Source: CPC320 sp002684375
Lineage (GTDB): Bacteria; Pseudomonadota; Alphaproteobacteria; Rhodobacterales; Rhodobacteraceae
Assembly: GCA_965662545.1 (NCBI GenBank)
Contig: CBFIHZ010000012.1
Location: 33,527-97,526, forward strand
DNA: 64,000 nucleotides
Reading direction: 5' to 3'
Of the stretch, positions 29,929 through 39,008 are shown piece by piece. The notes below the pieces were generated by a model. That model saw only the letters and a list, made by a program, of their open reading frames with translations, made no database searches and was not told the DNA's origin. A program made the translations under genes and the position numbers. Positions within the stretch are counted from its first letter, which is position 1. Every line of letters begins with the position of its first letter.

Positions 29929-31113
29929 TCATTCGTCTACCGGGTCTTCGCTTTGGGTTTTTGCCAGAGCAAGCATCCGCGCCAAGACGGGATCAAGGGT
30001 CACATCAGCTTTTGCATACCGTTCGGTCACAGCCGAAATCGACAGCGATACATTTTTGATAGTTGAGGTTTTGTTACCCGCGGGGCCGTATAGTTGGCCA
30101 TTCACCTTAAAGTAAATCGACCCTGACATACCGGCCCGCAATACCGGCGCGACTTCGGTCTGCGGCAATATGTATTCTTCACCGGCATCCAGGATTTTTT
30201 CAAATATAACGTCCCCATCACCAGAGCGTATTCGAACCCAAGCGGGCCGGATCGCAAACAGGGCCAGTTCGGGAGGGGCCTCTTCCAAAACAATGGGAAC
30301 TTCCACAGTTTTCACTGGTTCAGGCTCTAATGCTGGACTTTCCAAAGCAACCACCAGCGGCTCAACCTCTGGCTCTGCCACAATAAATGCACCCATAGCC
30401 GAAGGATCCAGCGTTGCTATTGGCCCATCCCGAGGGACCAAAACCGGCGCGTCCAGTGCTTTTGGCCTGTACAGACGATCGATCTTTGCCATCTGTGCTC
30501 TCGCCAGCGCCGCAGAATCGGCCTGATCAGCATCCGAAGTCAATACCACTGTCTGCAGTGGGTCAACCTCAGCCAATGCTAGCGGAGCTTGATCCACGGG
30601 CATAATCTGCACCCTTTGTATTTCACGCAAAAGGCTCCAACCGCCAAACCCAATCCCGCCGATTAACAAAAGTAAAACTGCAATTGATCCAACGGCATTA
30701 TACTGCAGACGGGACAACCAACTGTCGTCGGTTGGTAAAAACGGCGTTTTTGGGTTTACGAATGGATTAAAAGAGTTTTGTTCTATATCAACGCTATCTT
30801 CTGCCTCAGGCCGCCGCACAGCCGCTGCTGCAGACATACCATGGGCTGGAACAAACCCGCTTTCAGCGCAAAATGCCGCGAAAGCCTTATCAGGGTCCAT
30901 TTTAAGAAAACGCGCATAGGATCGCACATAGCCCGATATAAACCCTGGCGTGTCAAAGGCCGATGGGTTGGCGTCTTCAATGGCGGCGATATAGGGGGCT
31001 TTGATGCGCAGTTCGCGCTGCACATCCAAGAGCGACTTCCCAAGCGTAGCTCTTTCGCCACGCATGATGTCGCCAAGGCGCATTTCGTAATCATCAAAAC
31101 TCTTAAGTTTCAA
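29929..31113 (-). CDS. rodZ: RodZ-like HTH and DUF4115 protein
   Basis: A 394-residue bitopic membrane protein: an N-terminal helix-turn-helix of the RodZ type (LGDIMRGERATLGKSLLDV, IKAPYIAAIEDAN), one transmembrane helix at about residues 145-167 (VGSIAVLLLLIGGIGFGGW), a Pro/Glu/Val-rich linker, and a C-terminal DUF4115 domain (VRIRSGDGDVIFEKIL onward). RodZ links MreB filaments to the cell-wall elongation machinery. The TTG start at 31113 has GAGGG upstream; an internal ATG at 31083 is the alternative. Confidence 0.88.
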   Translation of the reverse strand: MKLKSFDDYEMRLGDIMRGERATLGKSLLDVQRELRIKAPYIAAIEDANPSAFDTPGFISGYVRSYARFLKMDPDKAFAAFCAESGFVPAHGMSAAAAVRRPEAEDSVDIEQNSFNPFVNPKTPFLPTDDSWLSRLQYNAVGSIAVLLLLIGGIGFGGWSLLREIQRVQIMPVDQAPLALAEVDPLQTVVLTSDADQADSAALARAQMAKIDRLYRPKALDAPVLVPRDGPIATLDPSAMGAFIVAEPEVEPLVVALESPALEPEPVKTVEVPIVLEEAPPELALFAIRPAWVRIRSGDGDVIFEKILDAGEEYILPQTEVAPVLRAGMSGSIYFKVNGQLYGPAGNKTSTIKNVSLSISAVTERYAKADVTLDPVLARMLALAKTQSEDPVDE

Positions 31114-31207
31114 ACCCAGCCCTCACGGCCCCCGTCGGCCAGCCACTTTCTTAAACCTTTAAAATGAGACAAAAATCCCACGAACAACAAGGTGAGTCGC
31201 ACCCGTT

Positions 31208-31229
31208 ACACGTGTCTGGTATCATACCA
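31208..31229. promoter_or_regulatory. Two adjacent palindromes upstream of rodZ
   Basis: ACACGTGT (31208-31215) and TGGTATCATACCA (31217-31229) are perfect palindromes separated by one base, about 95-115 bases upstream of the rodZ start and about 60 bases beyond the hemA stop. They could be operators for rodZ. No known regulator consensus is recognised. Confidence 0.35.
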
Positions 31230-31289
31230 TAACCAAAGATGCATTATCTTTAAGTAAGGGCCCTATCTTTTTGGGTGGAATGAGCAGAC

Positions 31290-32513
31290 TTAAGCCGATA
31301 GCTCGGCACGATTCAGCGCACAATGCGACCATAACCGGTCCATCGCCGCAACTAAGTCGTCCATTTCGGTTGCGCCGTGCACAGGAGATGGAGTGAAACG
31401 CAGCCGTTCTGTGCCCCTCGGCACGGTTGGAAAATTAATAGGCTGAACATAAATCCCATGGTTTGCCAGTAACATATCAGAAATATTCTTGGTGTGCACC
31501 GGATCACCAACAATCACCGGAATGATGTGGCTGCCGTGATCAATAATGGGCAGACCCAAAGCTTTTAGCCGACCCTTGAGATTACGCGCCTGAGCCTGAT
31601 GTTTTGTCCGCAGCATCTGATCGGTTTTCAAAAATGCAACCGATGCCGCGGCTCCGGCCGCGACCGCGGGTGGCAGCGACGTGGTAAAAATAAAACCCGG
31701 TGCATAAGACCGAATTGCATCACACATCTTATCGCTCGCGGCTATATAGCCCCCCATAACGCCGAACGCTTTGGCCAGCGTTCCGTTGATGATATCAATT
31801 TTGGCCATAAGACCCGTTTGCTCGGCGACGCCTCCGCCCCGCTGACCATACATGCCGACAGCATGCACCTCATCAAGATACGTCAATGCGCCGAACTCTT
31901 CCGCCAGATTGCACAGATCCTGCATCGGACAAAAGTCGCCATCCATGGAATAGATGGATTCAAAAGCAATCAGTTTTGGCGCATCCGGGTCGTCCGCCTG
32001 CAACAAACTGCGCAGATGATCCATATCATTGTGACGGAAAACCCGCTTGGCACCACCGTTGCGGCGCACACCTTCGATCATCGACGCATGGTTCAACTCG
32101 TCAGAATAAATAATCAAGCCCGGAAACAGTTTGGGCAGGGTGCTCAGAGTTGCGTCATTGGCGATATAGGCGCTGGTGAACAACAAGGCGGACTCTTTGC
32201 CGTGCAGATCGGCCAGTTCGGACTCGAGTTTGTTATGATAAACCGTTGTGCCAGAAATGTTGCGCGTGCCTCCAGACCCCGCACCGGTCGCGTCAATCGC
32301 GTCATGCATCGCCTGTAAAACCACAGGGTGCTGCCCCATCCCAAGATAGTCATTGCCGCACCAAACCGTCACCGGCTGCTCGCTGCCATCATCCTTGCGC
32401 CATACTGCATGTGGAAAATGGCCGCGACGACGTTCGATATCGATAAACGTGCGATACCGTCCTTCTTGATGAAGGCGTTCCAGCGCTAGGTCTAGCTGTC
32501 CTGTAAAATCCAC
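31290..32513 (-). CDS. hemA: 5-aminolevulinate synthase
   Basis: The first enzyme of the C4 (Shemin) haem pathway; it condenses glycine and succinyl-CoA with PLP to give 5-aminolevulinate. The 407-residue protein has the glycine-rich GAGSGGTRNISGTT segment, the cofactor aspartate in TYLDEVHAVGMYG, and the Schiff-base lysine in NGTLAKAFGVMGG. Its presence is typical of alphaproteobacteria. No FNR-type operator was seen in the 217 bases upstream, although such sites are known before some hemA genes in this family. Confidence 0.97.
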   Translation of the reverse strand: MDFTGQLDLALERLHQEGRYRTFIDIERRRGHFPHAVWRKDDGSEQPVTVWCGNDYLGMGQHPVVLQAMHDAIDATGAGSGGTRNISGTTVYHNKLESELADLHGKESALLFTSAYIANDATLSTLPKLFPGLIIYSDELNHASMIEGVRRNGGAKRVFRHNDMDHLRSLLQADDPDAPKLIAFESIYSMDGDFCPMQDLCNLAEEFGALTYLDEVHAVGMYGQRGGGVAEQTGLMAKIDIINGTLAKAFGVMGGYIAASDKMCDAIRSYAPGFIFTTSLPPAVAAGAAASVAFLKTDQMLRTKHQAQARNLKGRLKALGLPIIDHGSHIIPVIVGDPVHTKNISDMLLANHGIYVQPINFPTVPRGTERLRFTPSPVHGATEMDDLVAAMDRLWSHCALNRAELSA

Positions 32514-32730
32514 TAAAATTTTCTCCGTCGAAGTTTGCTCAGGGCCATTTTTTAAAACCGAGTCGGCCTCCGCACTCCATTTAATATCGCTGTCCTAAGT
32601 CTTATAGAACGGGCATCTCAATTTCAACAGGCTACAAATTGCCGCTGCCCTTGATAGCCCGAAGTTAATCCCACTATATACGTCTCTGTGACCTGGTATA
32701 GTGCACCAAAGAGCGAGAAGGATGTGATGC

Positions 32731-34104
32731 ATGAATCTACAAGATGTCTTAACAAAAATTGATCACGATTTACCACAGGCGACCGAACGCCTTTTGGCCC
32801 TCTTGCGTATCCCCTCAATCTCGACCGATCCGTCGTATAAAGACGCCTGCGAAAGCGCTGCTGATTGGCTGGTGGCCGACCTGCTCAGCATGGGTGTAAC
32901 AGCTGAAAAACGCGCCACGCCGGGACACCCGATGGTGGTTGGTCACATCGGAGACGGCGCGCCACATGTGCTATTTTATGGTCATTACGACGTGCAGCCG
33001 GTTGATCCGGTGGAACTTTGGGACAGCGACCCTTTTGACCCCCAGCTGCAAGACACTCAGGGCGGTCGGGTAATCCGCGGTCGCGGGTCTTCCGATGATA
33101 AGGGCCAGTTGATGACCTTTATCGAGGCCTGCCGCGCCTGGCAATCAGTGCATGGCAGCCTGCCGTGCCGGATCACTTTTTTCTTCGAGGGCGAGGAAGA
33201 ATCAGGCTCCCCGTCGCTGGTGCCATTCCTGCAAGAAAACAAAGCCGAGCTTTCAGCCGATCTGGCTCTGATCTGCGACACCGGCCTGTTCGAAAGCCGC
33301 ATACCGGCGATTGTCACCATGCTGCGGGGAAACCTGTGCGAAGAAATCGTGATCACCGCCGCCAATAAGGACCTGCATTCGGGCATGTTTGGAGGCATCG
33401 CAGTCAATCCGATTCGTGTGCTGTCTCGCATCCTGTCAGGGTTGCATGATGATCGTGGCCGCATCACCCTTCCCGAGTTTTACGCCGGTGTCCCGCCCCT
33501 GCCCGAGAGTTTGCGCAGCCAATGGGATGGGCTGAATTTCGATCACACAGCTTTTTTGGCCGATGTCGATCTGTCGCATCCCGCAGGCGAGCAAGGAAAA
33601 ACTCCACTTGAAATGATCTGGTCCGAACCCACCTGCGAATTCAACGGCATTGAAGGCGGCTATACCGGTGCCGGTTTTAAAACTGTGCTGCCTTCGAGCG
33701 CCACGGCAAAGATCAGTTTTCGGCTCGTTGGACAACAGGATCCGTTGAAAATTCGCGACGCCTTCCGCGCCTATGTCACCGATAAGCTGCCGGCCGACTG
33801 CGCGGTCAGCTTTGGCGACCACGGGGCCTCGGCCGCGAGCCTCATGGCCACCGACCACCCGGCCTTTGAGGCCGCACGAGATGCATTAAACGACGAATGG
33901 CCCGACGCCGCAGCCTATGTCGGCTGTGGCGGGTCGATCCCAGTGGCGGGCCATTTCAAAAACGTGACCGAAATGGATGCTATGCTGATCGGATTTGGCA
34001 AAGATGATGACCAGATTCATTCGCCAAATGAGAAATATGACGTTGAAAGCTTTCACAAAGGCATCCGCAGTTGGGCGCGTATTCTCGCCGCTATAACCAA
34101 ATGA
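32731..34104 (+). CDS. M20 family dipeptidase
   Basis: A binuclear zinc peptidase of the M20A/CNDP type, 457 residues. Motifs: the metal ligands in LFYGHYDVQPVDP, the bridging aspartate in GRGSSDDKGQ, and the catalytic Glu-Glu in FEGEEESGSPS; a dimerisation domain lies in the middle. Family members hydrolyse dipeptides, so a role in peptide scavenging is likely. AAGGA lies before the ATG. Its stop overlaps the start of the dehalogenase-like gene (ATGA), so the two are translationally coupled. Confidence 0.9.
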   Translation: MNLQDVLTKIDHDLPQATERLLALLRIPSISTDPSYKDACESAADWLVADLLSMGVTAEKRATPGHPMVVGHIGDGAPHVLFYGHYDVQPVDPVELWDSDPFDPQLQDTQGGRVIRGRGSSDDKGQLMTFIEACRAWQSVHGSLPCRITFFFEGEEESGSPSLVPFLQENKAELSADLALICDTGLFESRIPAIVTMLRGNLCEEIVITAANKDLHSGMFGGIAVNPIRVLSRILSGLHDDRGRITLPEFYAGVPPLPESLRSQWDGLNFDHTAFLADVDLSHPAGEQGKTPLEMIWSEPTCEFNGIEGGYTGAGFKTVLPSSATAKISFRLVGQQDPLKIRDAFRAYVTDKLPADCAVSFGDHGASAASLMATDHPAFEAARDALNDEWPDAAAYVGCGGSIPVAGHFKNVTEMDAMLIGFGKDDDQIHSPNEKYDVESFHKGIRSWARILAAITK

Positions 34105-34973
34105 TCGCCGGGTTTTCCTATGGCACGCACAGCGCTGACGGGGTTGATGTTGCTTATTGCACCGGCGGGTCAGGGCCACCGTTGTTATTGTTGCACGGCT
34201 TTCCGCAAACACATATGATGTGGGCGCAAATTGCGCCCAAACTGGCGCAAAATTTTACCGTGATCTGCGCAGACCTTCGCGGCTATGGGGCCTCTGGCAA
34301 ACCAAACGGCACCGAAAATTACAGCTTTCGGGCCATGGGTCAAGATCAACTATCACTGATGTCAGCGCTGGGGTTTACACGGTTTCATCTCGCCGGACAT
34401 GATCGCGGCGGGCGGGTGGCGCACCGCATCGCGCTGGATGCGCCACAGCGTATCACCAGTCTTACGGTGATGGATATCGTTCCGACGCATCACCTGTTGG
34501 ATGAGTTACACCAAAGCGTTGCGAAAGCCTATTACCACTGGTTTTTTCTCGCTCAACCCGCCCCCTTTCCCGAAACTTTGATCGCAGCTGACCCCGATTA
34601 TTTTTACCAATCCTGTCTGTTGGGCTGGGGGGCGGCGAAACTGGAACAATTCCCTGCCAACCAGCTACAGGCCTACCGTCTGGCATGGCGCAATCCGGAG
34701 ACGATGCGCGGCATGTGCGAAGACTACCGCGCCGCGTTGATCTATGACTTTGATGTTGATGCGATGGATCTGGACCGCAAGCTCACCTGTCCGGCTTTGG
34801 TGCTATCAGGCGCAGACGGCGTTATGGATCAGATGTTTGACATGCAAAGCGTATGGGCTTCACGGTTGGAGGATATGCGTCATATCGCGGTGCGCGGCGG
34901 CCATTTCTTCGTGGATCAAAATCCCGATGAGACCCTTACGCATCTGAAGGGCTTTTTAAACACCAAGCCGTAG
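34101..34973 (+). CDS. Alpha/beta hydrolase, fluoroacetate dehalogenase-like
   Basis: A 290-residue alpha/beta hydrolase close in sequence to bacterial haloacetate (fluoroacetate) dehalogenases. Recognisable elements: oxyanion HGFPQTH; nucleophile Asp101 in AGHDRGGRV with carboxylate-binding Arg102 and Arg105; acid Asp125 in VMDIVPT; halide-pocket His146 and Trp147 in YYHWFFLAQPAP; halide-pocket Tyr209 in CEDYRA; base His268 in GGHFFVD. An aspartate nucleophile means dehalogenase or epoxide hydrolase chemistry, not esterase. The complete halide pocket favours dehalogenation, but activity is not shown by sequence alone. Coupled to the upstream M20 dipeptidase by ATGA overlap. Confidence 0.82.
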   Translation: MIAGFSYGTHSADGVDVAYCTGGSGPPLLLLHGFPQTHMMWAQIAPKLAQNFTVICADLRGYGASGKPNGTENYSFRAMGQDQLSLMSALGFTRFHLAGHDRGGRVAHRIALDAPQRITSLTVMDIVPTHHLLDELHQSVAKAYYHWFFLAQPAPFPETLIAADPDYFYQSCLLGWGAAKLEQFPANQLQAYRLAWRNPETMRGMCEDYRAALIYDFDVDAMDLDRKLTCPALVLSGADGVMDQMFDMQSVWASRLEDMRHIAVRGGHFFVDQNPDETLTHLKGFLNTKP

Positions 34974-35152
34974 TATGCACCTACAGGCACCTTGCAAGAT
35001 CATTTTACACCGTCATGTTGCATGGTCATGGACGTGGCCGATTAAAAAACGCCACCGGTGACAGATGGCGCGCATACCAGTTCAGATTTGCCTATTCAAA
35101 CCGAGCAGCTGCGACAACAATGGCCCAGCTATCTTGCACAAACTATTCGCGT

Positions 35153-35752
35153 TTATGCGCCTGTGCGACCCAAGAACTCAATTGCGTCTTCCAACCGGTC
35201 ATCGCCCCAGAAAATTTCTGCGCCTATCGAAAAGCTTGGAACCCCAAAAATACCAAAATTTAGGGCCTCTTGCGTATTCGCATCATATGCCGCCTGTGCA
35301 CCCCCCAAAGCCCTGAGCGTGCTGGAAACATTCAGGCCCATATCTCCAAGGGTTTTTTCCAAATTTGCGCGCGAACCGGCTTCTAGCCCCTCTAAGAACC
35401 AATATTTATAGGTCGTGTTAAAATACTCCAGATACCGACCTTCGCGGTTGACAATGACGCCCACCAAATTCGCTCTATCAAACTCTTTTAGCGGATAGGC
35501 CGCTGGCACCATAGGGACCGGTATCCCATATTTTTGCGCCTGACGTTCAATATCCCGCCACATGTAATCCACTTTAGATTTTTTGGACGGCGGGAAAGGG
35601 ATATTTTCCATAGATCGCATAATCGAACGAATGCTTATGGGCTTCACCACGACGTCAATTTTTGCGCTTTTGAGAACTGTCTCGATTCGCATTGCCGTCA
35701 GATAGGAATAGGTGCTTCCGATAGACAGCCAAGCGGTCAGTTGCTGTGTCAT
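35153..35752 (-). CDS. 2-hydroxychromene-2-carboxylate isomerase family protein
   Basis: A 199-residue thioredoxin-fold protein of the DsbA-like HCCA isomerase / GST kappa family. The active-site serine is in LSIGSTYSYL, the cis-proline in FGVPSF, and the C-terminal FWGDDRLED motif is typical. HCCA isomerases act with glutathione in naphthalene-type aromatic degradation, but many homologues lie outside such pathways and no aromatic genes are nearby, so the physiological substrate is unknown. AAGGA precedes the ATG. Confidence 0.87.
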   Translation of the reverse strand: MTQQLTAWLSIGSTYSYLTAMRIETVLKSAKIDVVVKPISIRSIMRSMENIPFPPSKKSKVDYMWRDIERQAQKYGIPVPMVPAAYPLKEFDRANLVGVIVNREGRYLEYFNTTYKYWFLEGLEAGSRANLEKTLGDMGLNVSSTLRALGGAQAAYDANTQEALNFGIFGVPSFSIGAEIFWGDDRLEDAIEFLGRTGA

Positions 35753-35947
35753 GCCGGTTTCCTTATTGGGTCTGTCCTTGGCCTTTTGAGATCACCGCAC
35801 GTTTTCGCAGAAAAAAACTTTAGACCGTCAGACCATGGTGCCAAGAAAACGGTAAGACACGTCTGATTTGCAGCCCACAGCGCTCTGTTATGCTGTTATG
35901 ATCAGGACAAGGTTACCCCCTCTTTTAAACTCGGTATGATGGAATTA

Positions 35948-36310
35948 TCAATAACACAGCACAGTATCTGCTTCTAAAGAACACTCCAACAGAGCATCTG
36001 GCATCGCAAACGATGCATTATAGCCGTTCAAAAGCGTCTCATCATAACCTCGCGCCTTGGCCGACATGCCAGAGACGAAAATTTTCGTATTTGCTGATTT
36101 CAGTTTATCAAGATGATCTTTCAAATCGCCCGTTCCCAGTCCAACCACCTGTTCCCTTTCAGAACACCCCAATAAATGGACACCATCAGCTGCCAAAAAT
36201 AATGTGACGTCCCCCCCTTTATCGACTGCAGTCACGGCCACCAACAGTCCGAGAGTGGCCTTATTCGCTAAATCTGGTCCACTATGGATGTGTACAACAA
36301 TTTTTGACAT
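35948..36310 (-). CDS. DsrE/DsrF-like family protein
   Basis: A 120-residue protein with the DsrE-like fold pattern: KIVVHIHSGPDLANKATLGLLVAVTAVDKG, FLAADGVHLLG, and NTKIFVSGMSAKARGYDE. A cysteine lies in HLLGCSERE and two more near the C-terminal end (LLECSL, TVLCY). DsrE-family proteins take part in sulfur-transfer relays, but many members have no known role. The ATG at 36310 has AGGA upstream and begins the conserved strand; an upstream extension to 36382 is unlikely. Confidence 0.8.
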   Translation of the reverse strand: MSKIVVHIHSGPDLANKATLGLLVAVTAVDKGGDVTLFLAADGVHLLGCSEREQVVGLGTGDLKDHLDKLKSANTKIFVSGMSAKARGYDETLLNGYNASFAMPDALLECSLEADTVLCY

Positions 36311-36614
36311 GTATCTGGTCCTATTGTTCAGAGCCTGAAAACAATTAAGGACCTTTCTAAAAATAGTAAAGTTATGGATCAATAACCATGATGAATCACT
36401 TTTGGCGAAAACTGAAAGTTTTTAACGATTAAAACTCAGCATGGGATAACAGAGTAAGGTCAATTTTGAAACGTGACCCAAAAAAAGGGCTGCACGGGCA
36501 AGATCGTCCAAAATGATCAGGACTGCGCAATTAAAATAGTCTTTTACAGAACACGAACCCGCCATGCTTTTGCCACTGCATTTGGTATCGGAGCGTTTAT
36601 TGAGCTTGGGAAAG

Positions 36615-36691
36615 TGGCGCGGTTGACGGGGCTCGAACCCGCGACCTCCGGCGTGACAGGCCGGCACTCTAACCAGCTGAGCTACAACCGC
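36615..36691 (-). tRNA. tRNA-Asp (GTC)
   Basis: Read on the minus strand, the 77-base gene (with encoded CCA) has acceptor arms GCGGTTG/CAACCGC, the TAGCTCAG D-arm start, an anticodon loop CTGTCAC with anticodon GTC (36655-36657 on the plus strand as gac), and a TTCGAGC T-loop. It is the downstream copy of a tandem pair. Confidence 0.97.
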
Positions 36692-36719
36692 GCAACGCGC
36701 TTAAGATCAAGATCAGCAG

Positions 36720-36796
36720 TGGCGCGGTTGACGGGGCTCGAACCCGCGACCTCCGGCGTGACAGGCCGGCACTCTAACCAACTGAGCTACAACCGC
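36720..36796 (-). tRNA. tRNA-Asp (GTC)
   Basis: A near-identical copy of the tRNA-Asp gene downstream, again with encoded CCA and anticodon GTC (36760-36762). The only difference I can see is one base in the D-loop (AGTTGG here, AGCTGG in the other). The copies are 28 bases apart and probably transcribed together. Confidence 0.97.
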
Positions 36797-37000
36797 CAAC
36801 TGACCGCCCAATCCTAAAGGCGTAGGCGGTGTAATAGGCGGCACTGCAAGCCTCGTCAAGCGCGGTTTTCCCCAAAAATCGCGATTGGTCAAAAGCCTCT
36901 TTAAAAACCATGTAAACGCCAGTGTTTTTAACCAATTTAACACCGCGGCTTCCAGCTTTGCGGCACCTTGCCCCTATCGCAGCCCACAACACATGGGGGA

Positions 37001-38497
37001 TCAGCGGCCTGAGATCACACCGCGGCCACTGTGGGGGTTAATTGGCAACTGCTTTGCGAGGCCAAGGCTTTGTTCGAACTGCCGCGCCGCGCGCAACAGC
37101 GCCGCCTCACCACGGGGTTTGCCAACAATCTGCACCCCGACCGGCAGGCCCGTCGCGGTAAAGCCACAAGGCACGCTCACCACCGGACACGCCGTCATCG
37201 TCAGCGCGAAGGTTATCGCAAACCAGTCAATATAAGTGGCGCAAGGCTTGCCATCAATTTCGGTCACAAAGCGCTGTTCCACAGGAAACGGCGGGATTGA
37301 CGCCGCAGGACAGATCAGAAAATCATGGCTCTCAAAAAACGTCAGCATTTTTTGGTACAAAGCGATCCGCACCCGCTCGGCAGCAAAAATTTGCGCCGGA
37401 TCTATCTTCAAGCCCCGCTCGATATTGCCAATAATCTCAGGCGCAATCCGGGCGCGATTCTGCTCAAGAATGGGCGCCATCAAAGTTGCAAACAGCACCG
37501 CTCGCAGGCTTTGGAACGCCTCGAGAACACCCGTAAAATCCGGTGCGTCCGCAGTGACTTCAACGCCCATACCAGTGAAATGCCCCATAGCCGCACCACA
37601 GATGTGCGCGACCTCTGGTGCCATCGGGACAATGCCAAGATCAGGGCTAAAGGCCACTCGTGCCGGCGCATCACCCTCGGTTAAGTGATCGACAAAACTG
37701 ATGTGACTTTGGTCAAACGACAAGGGATCATCGGCCTGATACCCGACGCCTGCATCCAGCATCAGCGCAAGATCTTCAACGCAACGCGCCATTGGCCCCT
37801 CGACCCACAGCGTATCCATCGCTGGCAGGCGGGTGCCGCGCGGCACCCGGCCCGGACCCGGACGCAGCCCCACAACACCATTGAACGCCGCCGGTGTGCG
37901 CAGGCTGCCCCCCAGATCGTTACCTGTGGCCAGCCAGACCAATCCACTGGCCAAAGCGGCCGCTGATCCACCCGAAGATCCACCCACGCTCATCCGCAGA
38001 TCCCACGGATTGCGAGTGGCCCCGAATACCGGGTTGAAGGTATTGCCTCCGGCCCATTCCGGCACATTTGACTTGGCCATGGGAATCGCCCCATTGCGTT
38101 CCAACTGCCGCACGGTTGCATCCGACTGGGCCGCAACGCTTTGAGCAAAAATTGGCGACCCATAGGTTGTGCGCACCCCACCAACGTCATTATAGTCCTT
38201 AACCGCAATCGGCAGGCCGCAAAGTGATTTCGGATTGTCGGCATGATCTTCTGGCCGCAGTTTGCGCGCCATGTCACGGGCCATGTCACGCGCCCGGTCA
38301 AAACAGGGGATAGGCAGAGCGTTTACCTTTGGGTCAACCTCTTCGATACGCGCAATCGATGCCTCAACCAGCTCTGCCGCAGTAACCTCTCCTGCCCTCA
38401 GCCGTGCAACCGCCTCTGTGGCAGTTAGGGCACAAAGCCCTTCTGTCACAGACGTTATATGCGACGGTTTTTGGGGTCTAAAAGGATCTGAGGACAA
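37001..38497 (-). CDS. Amidase signature family protein
   Basis: A Ser-cisSer-Lys amidase of 498 residues. The catalytic lysine is in IAVKDYNDVG, the cis-serine and nucleophile serine in SVGGSSGGSAAALASG and GNDLGGSLRTPA. Family members hydrolyse amides such as indole acetamide or nylon oligomers, or serve as GatA; the lack of a gatB/gatC context argues against GatA. The TTG start at 38497 is preceded by AGGAG at good spacing. A short in-frame duplication gives RDMARDMA near residue 65. Confidence 0.9.
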   Translation of the reverse strand: MSSDPFRPQKPSHITSVTEGLCALTATEAVARLRAGEVTAAELVEASIARIEEVDPKVNALPIPCFDRARDMARDMARKLRPEDHADNPKSLCGLPIAVKDYNDVGGVRTTYGSPIFAQSVAAQSDATVRQLERNGAIPMAKSNVPEWAGGNTFNPVFGATRNPWDLRMSVGGSSGGSAAALASGLVWLATGNDLGGSLRTPAAFNGVVGLRPGPGRVPRGTRLPAMDTLWVEGPMARCVEDLALMLDAGVGYQADDPLSFDQSHISFVDHLTEGDAPARVAFSPDLGIVPMAPEVAHICGAAMGHFTGMGVEVTADAPDFTGVLEAFQSLRAVLFATLMAPILEQNRARIAPEIIGNIERGLKIDPAQIFAAERVRIALYQKMLTFFESHDFLICPAASIPPFPVEQRFVTEIDGKPCATYIDWFAITFALTMTACPVVSVPCGFTATGLPVGVQIVGKPRGEAALLRAARQFEQSLGLAKQLPINPHSGRGVISGR

Positions 38498-38819
38498 GGT
38501 GCTGCTCCTGTAAATGGGCGAAGGTCGACGGCGACAAATGCAATTATCCGCTGAGATTTAAACATTTCGCCATAAAAAACAATCTCGTTCCATCCCACAG
38601 CGCCTGAAATAACCGGGACAAAGCCCTGCGCCCTTATGGTCGGGCACACGATAAGGCATTTCCCATTGGGCTCAATGCGTCAGGCAGAAAATCAGACCAA
38701 TACAAAAAGCATTCAGAGAGCCGGGAACCTACAGCAGAATGTCCAAAAACGACATGAGTCGCTATTGGGACAGACCTCAGGGATTTTCATGATTTGATTG
38801 TGACAAGAGGTCAGGAGAA
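38498..38819. other. Intergenic region between amidase and mttB-like gene
   Basis: Two divergent genes face away from this stretch, so it must hold promoters for both. No open frame of credible length, RNA gene or repeat was recognised before the small frame at 38820. Confidence 0.5.
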
Positions 38820-38921
38820 ATGTTGAAAATGTCGAACGACTTTTGGAAAATTTCACTTGTTGTGATCACCATAGGGGCAGAGCGTGGCCGCGCCGCCCGG
38901 GGGCGGCCCGCACGGAGATAG
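38820..38921 (+). CDS. Possible 33-codon leader peptide upstream of mttB
   Basis: A short frame preceded by AGGAGAA encodes 33 residues beginning MLKMSNDFWKIS with a hydrophobic LVVITIG stretch and an Arg-rich end. A perfect 7-bp GC stem-loop (38892-38907, GCCGCCC/GGGCGGC) lies over its 3' part, about 100 bases before the mttB-family start. It could be a leader peptide or simply chance; no codon bias pointing to an amino-acid sensor was recognised. Confidence 0.25.
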   Translation: MLKMSNDFWKISLVVITIGAERGRAARGRPARR

Positions 38922-39008
38922 CACTTAATTTTGGTCCCCACAGCCATCTGCCCCACAGCCATCCGCCCCAAAGCCAGCCGCGCCCCTCTGACCAACAGGA
39001 CCCGCACC

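Noticed and set aside
32514..32730. FNR-type operator upstream of hemA
   Set aside because: No TTGAT-N4-ATCAA pattern was found in this gap on either strand.
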